Assembly (NCBI RefSeq): GCF_000429425.1
Contig: NZ_AUBV01000009.1
Location: 124,001 to 188,000, forward strand
DNA length: 64,000 nt
Reading direction: 5' to 3'
Source: Algoriphagus mannitolivorans DSM 15301
GTDB lineage: Bacteria; Bacteroidota; Bacteroidia; Cytophagales; Cyclobacteriaceae
The notes below the pieces were generated by a model, which worked only from the letters and a program-made list of their open reading frames with translations, was not told the origin of the DNA and did not search any database. A program made the position numbers and the translations under genes. Positions 17,412 to 26,009 of the stretch are shown here, one piece after another. Each line of letters opens with the position of its first letter. The first letter of the stretch is position 1.

Positions 17412-18206
17412 TCAAACCGCCACTGCAGCCTTGATATGTGGATGAGGATCGTATCCGACTAATTCGAAATCCTCGTATTTGAAACCAAAAATATCTTTCA
17501 CTTCAGGATTGATTTTCATAGTGGGTAATGGGCGGATATCCCTGCTCAGCTGCAATTCTGTCTGCTCTAAGTGATTCAAATACAAATGGGCATCGCCGAA
17601 GGTGTGGATAAATTCCCCAGGCTCAAGATCACATACCTGAGCAATCATCATGGTGAATAAGGCGTAGGATGCAATATTGAACGGCACACCCAAAAATACA
17701 TCCGCACTCCGCTGATAAAGCTGGCAGGACAGTTTCCCCTCAGCCACATAAAACTGAAACATGGTATGGCAAGGAGGAAGGGCCATTTGATCTACGTTAG
17801 CCACATTCCAGGCACTGACTAGATGTCTTCTGCTGTCGGGCTTGGTTTTGATTTGATGGATGAGATTTTTGATCTGATCGATTTCTCCGCCTTTTCCATC
17901 AGGCCAGTGTCTCCACTGATACCCGTAAACCGGACCTAAATCTCCATTTTCATCAGCCCATTCGTCCCAGATGGAAACTCCGTTTTCTTTCAGCCATTTG
18001 ATATTGCTGTCACCGCGAAGAAACCAAAGCAACTCTATGATGATGGAGCGTAGGTGAAGTTTTTTGGTGGTGACTACCGGGAATCCATCGGCTAGGTTGA
18101 ACCGCATTTGGTGTCCAAAAATGCTCAGGGTTCCAGTCCCGGTACGGTCAGATTTCTTCACTCCTTCACGGAGAATTCTTTTCATCAAATCGTGATATTG
18201 CTCCAT
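17412..18206 (-). CDS. thyA: thymidylate synthase
   Basis: This 264-residue enzyme methylates dUMP to dTMP using methylene-tetrahydrofolate. Length and numbering match E. coli ThyA exactly: the nucleophile is Cys146 in [19 protein letters not shown] near residue 20, [13 protein letters not shown] near 60, [18 protein letters not shown] and the C-terminal [13 protein letters not shown] are all conserved. It is a standalone minus-strand gene, divergent from the MMPL transporter. No dihydrofolate reductase gene follows. Confidence 0.97.
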   Translation of the reverse strand: MEQYHDLMKRILREGVKKSDRTGTGTLSIFGHQMRFNLADGFPVVTTKKLHLRSIIIELLWFLRGDSNIKWLKENGVSIWDEWADENGDLGPVYGYQWRHWPDGKGGEIDQIKNLIHQIKTKPDSRRHLVSAWNVANVDQMALPPCHTMFQFYVAEGKLSCQLYQRSADVFLGVPFNIASYALFTMMIAQVCDLEPGEFIHTFGDAHLYLNHLEQTELQLSRDIRPLPTMKINPEVKDIFGFKYEDFELVGYDPHPHIKAAVAV

Positions 18207-18338
18207 TTTTTTCTATTGGATTATTGCCGGCAAGATACCAAGTTCACTTAAAAATAGGAATCTCAATCCAACAAAGATCTCCTTAATCGATTTATATTGT
18301 CCGACGATTGTCTTATAAAATCTATTTTGCTAAGCCGC

Positions 18339-20600
18339 ATGTTTACCAGGTCTGGAGCGAATATTCTTTTTGGTTTTGCCATCTTGTGTTCCATCCTGCT
18401 GCTTTCTTTAGGGCCAAAACTTAGGTTTGATTACGACTTTGAGCAGTTTTTTCCCGATTCGGATGCTGACTTGACTTTTTACAGAGAATTTTCCAAAACC
18501 TTCGGCACAGACAATGATTATTTGCTTTTGGCTTTTGAAAAAAGAGACGAAGAGGGGCTCTCTGATTTTTTGATCAACTTAAAGACTTTGCAGGAAGACT
18601 TGGAGTCCTCGGCTCAAGTAAATACAGTCTTAAGCGTTTGGGATATTCAAAAACCAGTCATAGGACTTTTTGGATTGAGAGTAATACCTGCTTTGGAGGT
18701 AAAGGAGGGAGCAGTAAACTGGAATATAAACCCGAATGATCTTAAGGGTACGTTTTCCTCAAAAACGGGAGATTCTTGGTTATTACTGGTAAAAAACCGA
18801 GCTGGGATTAGTAAAGAGGAGGGAGATCTTCTCTATCAAAAAATCAGAGGGCATATTGAATCGTCTCCACTTCACCTAAAGGCAGTGGCTGGAAAGATCC
18901 AGACGCAAGGGGATTTTGTGGTCTTGATGCAGCAGGAGTTTGGGATGTTTTTTGCCCTATCTCTCATTCTAATGCTGGGGTTATTGATCGCAGTATTTCG
19001 GACTTGGTGGGGAGTACTGATACCAGTTTTGGTTTTGGGGATTGGAGTGCTTTGGGCATTTGCCTTGATTTTGGGGATAGGCAAAAGTCTGGCGCTGATG
19101 TCCGTCATGCAGCCTACTATTTTCTTGGTTGTGGGACTGAGCGCTTTGGTACATATTTTCACCCATTTTCAAAAGAAAAGGAAATTGGGTCTGGCTCATG
19201 AGCAAGCAGTGCGGGAAAGTTTTCAGGAACTTTTTGTGCCTGTTTCCCTAACTGTTTTGACCACGGCTTTGGGTTTTCTTTCCCTTTATTTCACCACGAT
19301 TCCCGCATTGAAGGATTTTGGTTTAACCACAGGAATTGGAATTTTGGCTGTCTTTGCTGCGGTTTTGGGCTTTGCACCTTTTCTGCTTTATCGTCTTGGA
19401 AAGAGCACAAAAACCAAATATTCATTTTCATCTGCGGAGATTGGAATGGCTCCATTTTTCATCTGGATAGTAGGCAATCGAAGATGGATTCCTTGGGCTT
19501 TCCTGAGCCTATCGGTCTTTGGAATTTGGGCGGGAAATCAAATCCCCGTCAACGGATTTCTATTGGACAATTTGCCAGAAGATCATCCGATCCAACAGGA
19601 TTTTATCTTTTTCGATGAGGAGTTTGGGGGTTCTAACCCCATAGAAATTTACCTTAAAACAGGCTTGAATTCCAGTTCCTTGGTGGAATATGAGGTTCTT
19701 CAGCAGATAGAAACAGTTGAACATAAGCTTCAGGAGCTTTTTCCAAAAGCAGAATTCATTTCGCCGATTACCTTGGTAAAAGCACTCAACCAAGCCCAAA
19801 ATCAAGGTTCGGAACGTGCTTTCACTTTTCCGTCTCAGGGGCAATTTTTAAGGATGAAGAGCTATCTGGGGCGATTTATCGATAGAAGCGGCAAAGAGGT
19901 ATTAACCCTAGACCGCAAGGAAGGAAGAATAGGAGGGAGAATCCCAGACTTGGGGACTTTGGAAATGGAAAGAAAGCGGGCGGAATTTTTCAGCTTCTTA
20001 GAAAATGAAGTAGATCAGGATTTACTCCAAGTCCGCTGGACCGGCACTTCTTATTTGATTGATCAGGGGCACCAAACCGTGACTTTACAGATGGCTCGAG
20101 GATTGGGAGTGGCCTTCTTGTTGGTCGGTTTGATCGCTGGAGTTTTGTTTCGGTCTTGGCGTATTTCTTTCATTTTATTGATTCCAAATGTGGTGCCTTT
20201 GTTGTGGATGCTGGGAGTCATGTATTTGCTAGGTGTGGAGTTTAAGCTCACTACTGCAATTCTTTTCACGGTGGCTTTTGGGATCGCTGTGGACGATAGT
20301 ATTCATTTCATGACTCGTCTACGTCTAGAAATGAGTAAGGGAAAAAGCTTGTTTTATGCTTTGAAAAGAACATTTCTGGAGACGGGAAAGGCATTGATTT
20401 GGACTACGGTGATTTTGGTCGCAGGCTTTTCCTTGTTTTTGTTTTCCAGGTTTGGGGTTACTTACTATTCCGGCTTGCTGATCGGCACATCTTTAATTTT
20501 TGCATTGGTAGCAGATCAAATTCTACTTCCTATAATGCTGATGCCTATGAAGAAAGTCTGGGAAAAGAAGCAAGAAAAAAAGGCTTATTCCGGCAATTGA
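18339..20600 (+). CDS. MMPL/RND superfamily exporter
   Basis: This 753-residue integral membrane protein has the duplicated RND layout. One membrane segment near the N-terminus is followed by a large periplasmic loop, then five clustered segments (about 210-350), and the pattern repeats in the second half (loop about 400-590, segments about 600-740). Recognisable RND/MMPL stretches are VVGLSALVHIFTHFQ and FTVAFGIAVDDSIHFMTRL. It belongs to the hydrophobe/lipid-exporter (MMPL, sterol-sensing-like) group. The substrate is unknown. The frame opens at a TTG at 18297, but the ATG at 18339 gives a normal short n-region before the first membrane segment. Its stop overlaps the end of the convergent exonuclease-family gene by 16 bases. 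Confidence 0.88.
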   Translation: MFTRSGANILFGFAILCSILLLSLGPKLRFDYDFEQFFPDSDADLTFYREFSKTFGTDNDYLLLAFEKRDEEGLSDFLINLKTLQEDLESSAQVNTVLSVWDIQKPVIGLFGLRVIPALEVKEGAVNWNINPNDLKGTFSSKTGDSWLLLVKNRAGISKEEGDLLYQKIRGHIESSPLHLKAVAGKIQTQGDFVVLMQQEFGMFFALSLILMLGLLIAVFRTWWGVLIPVLVLGIGVLWAFALILGIGKSLALMSVMQPTIFLVVGLSALVHIFTHFQKKRKLGLAHEQAVRESFQELFVPVSLTVLTTALGFLSLYFTTIPALKDFGLTTGIGILAVFAAVLGFAPFLLYRLGKSTKTKYSFSSAEIGMAPFFIWIVGNRRWIPWAFLSLSVFGIWAGNQIPVNGFLLDNLPEDHPIQQDFIFFDEEFGGSNPIEIYLKTGLNSSSLVEYEVLQQIETVEHKLQELFPKAEFISPITLVKALNQAQNQGSERAFTFPSQGQFLRMKSYLGRFIDRSGKEVLTLDRKEGRIGGRIPDLGTLEMERKRAEFFSFLENEVDQDLLQVRWTGTSYLIDQGHQTVTLQMARGLGVAFLLVGLIAGVLFRSWRISFILLIPNVVPLLWMLGVMYLLGVEFKLTTAILFTVAFGIAVDDSIHFMTRLRLEMSKGKSLFYALKRTFLETGKALIWTTVILVAGFSLFLFSRFGVTYYSGLLIGTSLIFALVADQILLPIMLMPMKKVWEKKQEKKAYSGN

Positions 20601-21622
20601 AATGTAGCAGAAACAGGGTAATGGTCTGAATAATCCACTTCCCTATGAGTATGAAAATAAACAGGGTTAAGTTCTGGACTGGCGAAAATATGATCGATTC
20701 GAAGGAAAAACAGGATTCGGTTGAACGTAAATCCAAATCCCCTTCCCGCCAATTCAAATGCGTTTTTTAGCTTTTGACTCAGCTTGAAATAGGCGTAAGA
20801 ATAGGGGATTTCATTTAGGTCTCCCATCAAAATTACCGGGTGAGGGCTGTTGCTTAGATGTTCGAAAAGAATATCCAATTGCTCGGCCCGGGCCATACTG
20901 CCACGGTGAAGTTTTCCCAGAGTTTTTCGATACACTTGCTTTGCTTGATCATAATTATCCAGAGCCTCAGCTTGTATGGCCATGGATTCCAGATGCGTAT
21001 TGTAAATCCTCAAGGTGTCTGAACCAACCCGGATGTCGGCAAACATCGCCCCATTGGAATATTTGGTGTCAAACACGACTCCATCATGAACGATTGGGTA
21101 TTTGGAAAAAATAGCCATGCCTAAGGAGCGTCTATCGCTGTTTCCTTCTCCTGCTTGATAGCTGTATTGGTATTCGCCTTCCTTGCTCAAGATCTTGAGA
21201 GAGTTTTTGGAAGGGGAGGTGTTGTCTTGGTAGAATTCCTGAAATACTTTGATGTCAGCGGGATGATCTCTAAGCCAGGTATAAATATTTGGGTCAAATT
21301 CTCCTGTAGTTCGTCTTTTGTAGTCAAACATATGGGCATTGTAGGTCAATACACGAAGCCCGGGTTCATTTTCAGAAGAAGAGTGAAATTGATAGGTGAT
21401 TACAAAGAATTTATACCCGATAGCCAAAGCCAAAAGAGGAATCAAAGCTGATTTTTTCCATGAAATAGCCAAAATGATAAAAAGAAAAATATTGACCGCG
21501 ATGATTACCGGGATCAGGAAAGGTAATAAACCTACGTAGGGGAAATTTGTGGGCGAAACCAAAACGCTCAGATAGAGTGCCATGGTAACCAAAAATACTA
21601 TCCAGCAAATATATTTCATCAA
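20585..21622 (-). CDS. membrane-anchored endonuclease/exonuclease/phosphatase family protein
   Basis: This 345-residue protein has three hydrophobic segments in the first about 95 residues, followed by an endonuclease/exonuclease/phosphatase domain (about 100-345). Fold motifs are visible: LRVLTYNAHMFD (strand 1), IKVFQEFYQD with the metal-binding Glu, IYNTHLES, ILMGDLNEIPYS, RIDHIFAS and the C-terminal SDHYPVSATF with the catalytic Asp-His pair. Such proteins act on nucleic acids or phospholipid/inositol headgroups; the membrane anchor makes an extracytoplasmic phosphodiesterase plausible, as inference. It is convergent with the MMPL exporter, with 16 bases of 3' overlap. Confidence 0.88.
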   Translation of the reverse strand: MMKYICWIVFLVTMALYLSVLVSPTNFPYVGLLPFLIPVIIAVNIFLFIILAISWKKSALIPLLALAIGYKFFVITYQFHSSSENEPGLRVLTYNAHMFDYKRRTTGEFDPNIYTWLRDHPADIKVFQEFYQDNTSPSKNSLKILSKEGEYQYSYQAGEGNSDRRSLGMAIFSKYPIVHDGVVFDTKYSNGAMFADIRVGSDTLRIYNTHLESMAIQAEALDNYDQAKQVYRKTLGKLHRGSMARAEQLDILFEHLSNSPHPVILMGDLNEIPYSYAYFKLSQKLKNAFELAGRGFGFTFNRILFFLRIDHIFASPELNPVYFHTHREVDYSDHYPVSATFQLPE

Positions 21623-21660
21623 AAATAATAGTGGTTTGGATTTCGTGAGCTTCCTTGGGC

Positions 21661-21687
21661 AATTTTAGGTCCAAAAAACCTAAAATT
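21661..21687. repeat. 9-bp inverted repeat upstream of the exonuclease-family gene
   Basis: AATTTTAGG (21661-21669) and CCTAAAATT (21679-21687) are exact inverted copies with a nine-base spacer. They lie about 40 bases before the start of the minus-strand endonuclease/exonuclease/phosphatase gene. It could be an operator or a transcript-end hairpin; nothing else supports either. Confidence 0.5.
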
Positions 21688-21762
21688 CAAAGTTGTTTAT
21701 TCGAAGGTGCTATTTGCCCAAGGATACGGCAAAAATATAGATTCGTTTCTTTTGGCCTCTTG

Positions 21763-21791
21763 TTTGATTTGAATCCATTAACTTACCTTTA
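21763..21791 (+). promoter_or_regulatory. candidate promoter for the DUF2911 gene
   Basis: TTTG (21763-21766) and TACCTTTA (21784-21791) are separated by 17 bases, near the Bacteroidota promoter consensus with one -7 mismatch. They lie 36 bases before the ATG at 21828. Confidence 0.35.
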
Positions 21792-21827
21792 CGTAAATAC
21801 CCTATCGTCTATCAGCTCATCACCGAC

Positions 21828-22394
21828 ATGAAAAAGAACATTTTGTTTGTCCTAGCCACTTCCGCCGCAATGGCTTTTTATGGTTGTGGTTCCAAAAACA
21901 CGGAAACAGCCGAAACCTCAGAAGCTGCAGTTGAAGAAGCCTCTGAGGAAGAAAAGAGGCCTAGCCCATTGGAGGTAAAAGAAGGTTCCATTGGCGCAAA
22001 ATCAATAAAAGTTCAATACGGGTCTCCTGCGGTAAAAGGAAGAACCCTTTGGGGAGATTTAGTTCCTTACAATGTAGTCTGGAGGACAGGAGCCAATGAG
22101 GCGACATTTATCGATGTGCCTCAGGATATTACTGTGGAAGGAAAGCCACTAGCAGCTGGCAAGTATTCCTTGTTTACCATTCCCAAAGAAACGGGAAAAT
22201 GGACTGTCATTCTGAACTCTGACTGGAATCTTGAGCATGGACATTTTCAGTATGATGAAAAAAATGATGTGCTTAGAGTAGAAGTGACCCCAGTTTGGGA
22301 AGAAACCACCACAGAGCGTCTTTCCATTGATATTGAAAGCCCGGGTTTGGTTATCCGTTGGGACAAATTAAAGCTTCCAATTACCATCCAATAG
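21828..22394 (+). CDS. DUF2911 domain lipoprotein
   Basis: This 188-residue protein has a lipoprotein signal (cysteine at residue 20 in MAFYGCGSK), then a low-complexity acidic linker (about 23-47), and a DUF2911 domain (about 50-188). The domain shows its hallmark stretches VQYGSPAVKGRTLWGD, VPYNVVWRTGANEAT and LAAGKYSLFTIP. DUF2911 proteins are common secreted or outer-membrane lipoproteins in Bacteroidota, and their function is not established. It is followed by the penicillin-acylase family gene 128 bases later. Confidence 0.9.
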   Translation: MKKNILFVLATSAAMAFYGCGSKNTETAETSEAAVEEASEEEKRPSPLEVKEGSIGAKSIKVQYGSPAVKGRTLWGDLVPYNVVWRTGANEATFIDVPQDITVEGKPLAAGKYSLFTIPKETGKWTVILNSDWNLEHGHFQYDEKNDVLRVEVTPVWEETTTERLSIDIESPGLVIRWDKLKLPITIQ

Positions 22395-22522
22395 TTAATC
22401 TACTCATCGGTTCTTCCGGGGAGTTTTCTTTTCTAGCTAATTTTTTTTTAGTTTTCCTTTCTGGTACAAGAAGTTCTGGTTTGAAATTCCTGTGCCCTAG
22501 CTATTTCACCCCAAGCAAGCGT

Positions 22523-24937
22523 ATGAAATTTCTTTCCTTTATCCTGGTATTCCTGATGACGGTAGCCTTGGCTATTGTCATTTCCATACCACTCGGACAG
22601 ATTCCTCCCATTGCTCCTTTGTTGGATCCCAATCATGGATTTTGGCAAAACACCCTCAGTGAAGATCAACTGGCGAAAGAGGAAATTTCCTTGAAAAACC
22701 TATCAGCTCCAGTGGAGGTAGTGTATGATGAAAATCTAATCCCCCACATTTTTGCTCAAAATGAGGAAGATCTCTACCGAGCTCAGGGATATGTGACCGC
22801 TCAGCACCGGCTTTGGCAAATGGAATTTCAGACCATGGCAGCTGCAGGCCGAATATCTGAAATAGTTGGTCCGATGGCATTGGACTTGGATAGAATGACC
22901 CGGAGAAAGGGTTTGGCTTTCGGAGCTGAATTGGGATTGAAATATCTACAAGAAAAAGACCCGGAGACATTGGCCTTGGTAGAGGCATATGCTGACGGAG
23001 TGAATCAATATATCGCACAGCTTAATAATGCAAGGCTTCCGGTAGAATATAAAATTTTGAATTATAGACCAGAACCATGGTCTGCCTTTAAATCCCTGCT
23101 ATTGCTCAAATACATGTCTGACATGTTGGTAGGAGACCGGGATCTGGAATTCACCAATTTGAAGGCAATTTTGGGAGAATCTAAGCTCAACAAGCTTTTT
23201 CCTGAATTTCCTAAGGATAATGACCCGGTGATCGAAGCAAGCAGGGTCTGGGATTTTACCCCAATTGCTATAACACGTCCAGATAGCATTGCCTATCCTA
23301 TGGAGCAATTAATCGCATCACCTCTTCCTCAGCCTGTGGAGGGTGTAGGCTCAAACAACTGGGCAGTAGCAGGCAAAAAGACCAAAAATGGTAATCCAAT
23401 TCTGGCGAATGATCCTCACTTAAGTTTAAATCTCCCCTCTCTATGGTACTCCATGCAGCTGACTACTCCCCAGCATTCCGTAAAAGGAGCGACCTTACCT
23501 GGTGCTTTGGGTGTGATTTCCGGATTCAATGAAAATATTGCTTGGGGAGTAACCAATGCGACCAAGGATGCCAGAGATTGGTATAAAATTGTATTTCAGG
23601 ACGAAACCAGAGCTACTTATAAGTACGGTAACGAATGGAGACCCACTCAATTTCGGGTTGAGGAGATAAAAGTAAAAGGAGAAGCAACTTTTCTGGATAC
23701 CGTAGTCTACACTCATTATGGCCCAGTAGTCTATGACAAAAGCTTCCGAGGAGACCGACAAGACACCAATTTTGCCTTGAAGTGGACCGTGCACGAAGGT
23801 TCAAATGAGCAAAAGACCTTCATTCTGATGAATAAGGCAAAAAATCATGCAGATTACAATGCTGCTTTAGACCATTACGCAGCACCTGCGCAAAACTTCG
23901 TCTTTGCGGCAAAGAATGGAGATATAGCTTTAAGGATTCAAGGTAAATTCCCTCTAAAATGGAAAGGCCAGGGGAAATACTTTATGGATGGATCCAATCC
24001 CAAAATGGAATGGCAGGGATATATCCCAAATTCTCAGAATCCCAGCACCTTAAATCCTGAAAGAGGATTTGTCTCCTCCGCAAACCAACACCCAGTAGAT
24101 CCTTCTTACCCATATTATGTATTTGACAATTCTTACGAGCATTATCGAAATCGAAGAATCAATAATAGTTTGAGAGAAATGGAGCAGATCACGGTGGAGG
24201 ACATGAAGAATCTTCAATTTGATGATTACAATCTTCAAGCCGCCGAAGCATTGCCTGTGATGCTCAGATATTTGGGCGAGCACAAAGCAGGTACTCCAGA
24301 AGCCGAGAAATACTTGAAGGAACTTTCGGATTGGAATTACAAAGCTGCTCCCAATCAAAAAGCTCAATCACTTTATTCAATTTGGTTTGCCGAAACCGCC
24401 GAGAGCGTTTGGCGGGATTTGAGAAGCTATGATGTGCCTCTGGTTTCTCCAAACTCCTACCAAACTATTCAATTATTGACGAATTCACCTAAAGACTCGG
24501 TTTTTGATATCAGAAATACAGAGGCATTAGAAACAGCAGAATTTCATGTCAGAGTAGGTTTTGATTCTCTTTTGGTAGCTATGAAAAAGTGGGAAGAAGA
24601 GGAGGGGGATTATTCATGGGCAAATTATAAAAAGACCACCATCCAGCATTTGGTACCAACTTTCAAATCATTCTCGGTATCCAATATTTACACGGGCGGT
24701 GGTTCGGGTATTGTCAATGCCACGGGAAGCCGTCATGGAGCAAGCTGGAGAATGGTAGTTGAGTTGGGAGACGAAGTAGAAGCTTATGGAATTTACCCTG
24801 GTGGACAATCTGGTAATCCAGGCAGTAAATATTACGCTAATTTTATTACCAAATGGGCTAATGGAGAATATTTGAACTTTAATCTCCGCACTCCAGATCA
24901 AACCGATGGTGTCTTGTTTAAAACCAGCTTAAAGTAA
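22523..24937 (+). CDS. penicillin acylase family (Ntn hydrolase) enzyme
   Basis: This protein of about 804 residues belongs to the penicillin amidase/acylase (S45) family of self-processing N-terminal nucleophile hydrolases, which cleave amides such as acyl-homoserine lactones, beta-lactam side chains or other N-acyl compounds. After a signal-anchor (MKFLSFILVFLM) comes an alpha-chain region with HRLWQMEFQTMAAAGRISE. The processing/nucleophile site is GSNNWAVAGKKT (serine about 272), and later family motifs include NDPHLSLNLPSLWY, GVISGFNENIAWGVTNATKDA and GGGSGIVNATGSRHGASWRM. The frame could extend to a TTG at 22358 overlapping the DUF2911 gene, but ATG 22523 fits the signal peptide. The true substrate is unknown. 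Confidence 0.92.
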   Translation: MKFLSFILVFLMTVALAIVISIPLGQIPPIAPLLDPNHGFWQNTLSEDQLAKEEISLKNLSAPVEVVYDENLIPHIFAQNEEDLYRAQGYVTAQHRLWQMEFQTMAAAGRISEIVGPMALDLDRMTRRKGLAFGAELGLKYLQEKDPETLALVEAYADGVNQYIAQLNNARLPVEYKILNYRPEPWSAFKSLLLLKYMSDMLVGDRDLEFTNLKAILGESKLNKLFPEFPKDNDPVIEASRVWDFTPIAITRPDSIAYPMEQLIASPLPQPVEGVGSNNWAVAGKKTKNGNPILANDPHLSLNLPSLWYSMQLTTPQHSVKGATLPGALGVISGFNENIAWGVTNATKDARDWYKIVFQDETRATYKYGNEWRPTQFRVEEIKVKGEATFLDTVVYTHYGPVVYDKSFRGDRQDTNFALKWTVHEGSNEQKTFILMNKAKNHADYNAALDHYAAPAQNFVFAAKNGDIALRIQGKFPLKWKGQGKYFMDGSNPKMEWQGYIPNSQNPSTLNPERGFVSSANQHPVDPSYPYYVFDNSYEHYRNRRINNSLREMEQITVEDMKNLQFDDYNLQAAEALPVMLRYLGEHKAGTPEAEKYLKELSDWNYKAAPNQKAQSLYSIWFAETAESVWRDLRSYDVPLVSPNSYQTIQLLTNSPKDSVFDIRNTEALETAEFHVRVGFDSLLVAMKKWEEEEGDYSWANYKKTTIQHLVPTFKSFSVSNIYTGGGSGIVNATGSRHGASWRMVVELGDEVEAYGIYPGGQSGNPGSKYYANFITKWANGEYLNFNLRTPDQTDGVLFKTSLK

Positions 24938-24943
24938 TCAGAA

Positions 24944-25315
24944 ATGAGATTTATTCTATTGACTATTCTAGTGGTACTGTTAGTGGTCTTCTTGGGGCCT
25001 TTAGTGCCTTTTTGGGGCCTGATGATCGGTATTGGGCTTTTAAGTGCACTGATCCTACCCACAGGATTTGGTGGGTTTATGGGAGGTGGATTAGGAATGG
25101 GGTTTACTTGGGTAGGAATCAGCATTTATCTGGGTTTGACCTCAGCGAGTGCCTTGCCAGACAAAATGGGAGAATTATTAGGTGGGGTTTCAGGGATGAC
25201 TTTGGTAGGAGTGGTTGGCATTTTAGGCTTTTTATTAGGTGGCTTCAGTGGATTATCAGGAGTTCTTTTTAGAAAAATGATCAAGCCGAGCCCTAGAAAT
25301 ATTTACAGAGGTTAA
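24944..25315 (+). CDS. small glycine-rich integral membrane protein, unknown function
   Basis: This 123-residue protein is almost entirely hydrophobic and glycine-rich, with about four membrane segments (about 3-20, 24-45, 50-68 and 85-110) and a short basic tail (RKMIKPSPRNIYRG). I do not recognise a family. It starts six bases after the penicillin-acylase-like gene and is very probably co-transcribed with it. The composition and codon pattern look like a real Bacteroidota membrane protein, but no function can be given. Confidence 0.6.
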   Translation: MRFILLTILVVLLVVFLGPLVPFWGLMIGIGLLSALILPTGFGGFMGGGLGMGFTWVGISIYLGLTSASALPDKMGELLGGVSGMTLVGVVGILGFLLGGFSGLSGVLFRKMIKPSPRNIYRG

Positions 25316-25376
25316 GAACTAGTTTTTTGAGTATATTTTTCCACCAAAATTTCTTCAATTATTTTTCCAATTTCGC

Positions 25377-25403
25377 ATAATGAGTACCTTTGTTACTCAT
25401 TAT
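25377..25403 (+). promoter_or_regulatory. palindromic operator-promoter of polysaccharide unit A
   Basis: The arms ATAATGAGTA (25377-25386) and TACTCATTAT (25394-25403) form a perfect 10-bp inverted repeat with a 7-base spacer. The spacer and inner arm contain TACCTTTG (25385-25392), a match to the -7 consensus TAnnTTTG. It lies 13 bases before the ATG of the winged-helix regulator. The same arrangement recurs at 47761-47787. A protein binding this site would cover the promoter, so repression or autoregulation is inferred. Confidence 0.72.
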
Positions 25404-25416
25404 TCCGGGATTTTTT

Positions 25417-25935
25417 ATGTTAGAATCTTTGATCACATCCAAGACCAGGCTGAGGCTTTTGGTCAAGTTTTTTGTCAACTCCCAAAATCATAGCCATTTG
25501 AGGGGCTTGGCTGAGGAGTTTGGAGAATCCACCAATGCTATTCGTAAAGAACTGAATAATCTCACTCAGGCCGGGATTTTGGTAAAGCATTCGGATAAAA
25601 ACAAAATTGAATATCAGGCAAACGTCAAGCATCCGTTCTTTACTAACATCCGGGATATTATTCGAAAGTATTTAGGTCTGGATATGCTATTGGAGCAGAT
25701 CTTGGAAAGAATGGGAGAAGTGGAGCAGGTGGTACTAACCGGTGACATTGCCCGCGGTAGCGACACTGGGACTATTGACGTACTGGTAACCGGAACGAAC
25801 CTGAATGATGAATATATCAATCATTTGACCAAAAGAATTGAACAGCTGATTGACCGTAAAGTGCTGTTTACCTTGGCCACTGGAAGAATTTCTTCTGGAG
25901 GACTCATTCTGTTTGATAGACAGGCAGGAGTTTGA
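25417..25935 (+). CDS. winged-helix regulator with degenerate nucleotidyltransferase-like domain
   Basis: This 172-residue protein has an N-terminal winged HTH (about 10-70; HLRGLAEEFGESTNAIRKEL, then LTQAGILVKHSDKNKIEY). The C-terminal half (about 100-165) looks like a minimal nucleotidyltransferase fold: VVLTGDIARGS resembles the G-S..RG loop, and GTIDVLVTG resembles the D-x-D strand, but the first aspartate is replaced by Thr119. This suggests a sensor or pseudo-enzyme rather than an active transferase, as inference. I place the start at ATG 25417 (MLESLITSK); an upstream alternative start at 25390 would overlap the palindrome. It is the first gene of polysaccharide unit A, just after the palindromic promoter, and is the candidate binder of that site. 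Confidence 0.75.
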   Translation: MLESLITSKTRLRLLVKFFVNSQNHSHLRGLAEEFGESTNAIRKELNNLTQAGILVKHSDKNKIEYQANVKHPFFTNIRDIIRKYLGLDMLLEQILERMGEVEQVVLTGDIARGSDTGTIDVLVTGTNLNDEYINHLTKRIEQLIDRKVLFTLATGRISSGGLILFDRQAGV

Positions 25936-25972
25936 TTTTTTGACAATTTAAATGCCTTGGTAGGTTCCGATT

Positions 25973-25996
25973 GGGACTGAAAGGGCGAAGCTGTAT
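25973..25996 (+). promoter_or_regulatory. conserved leader element of unit A (ops-like)
   Basis: GGGACTGA (25973-25980), two bases, GGGCGAAGCT (25983-25992), one base, then TAT. The same pattern with identical spacing occurs at 47890-47913 before the first gene of unit B. It contains GCGAAGC, which can form a GNA-loop mini-hairpin, and GGGCG..AGC recalls the JUMPstart/ops element recognised by RfaH-type factors. The role is inferred. Confidence 0.6.
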
Positions 25997-26009
25997 CTAG
26001 ATTGACATT

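Noticed and set aside
20327..20336. Isolated AATGAGTA half-site inside the MMPL gene
   Set aside because: It lacks the second arm and the TAnnTTTG box, so it is a chance coding occurrence rather than a third copy of the operator.
21155..21451. 98-codon plus-strand frame opposite the exonuclease-family gene
   Set aside because: It is antisense to conserved catalytic motifs and has no start-site support.
22358..22522. N-terminal extension of the penicillin-acylase-like gene from a TTG
   Set aside because: It would overlap the DUF2911 gene and put 55 unrelated residues before a proper signal-anchor that starts at ATG 22523.
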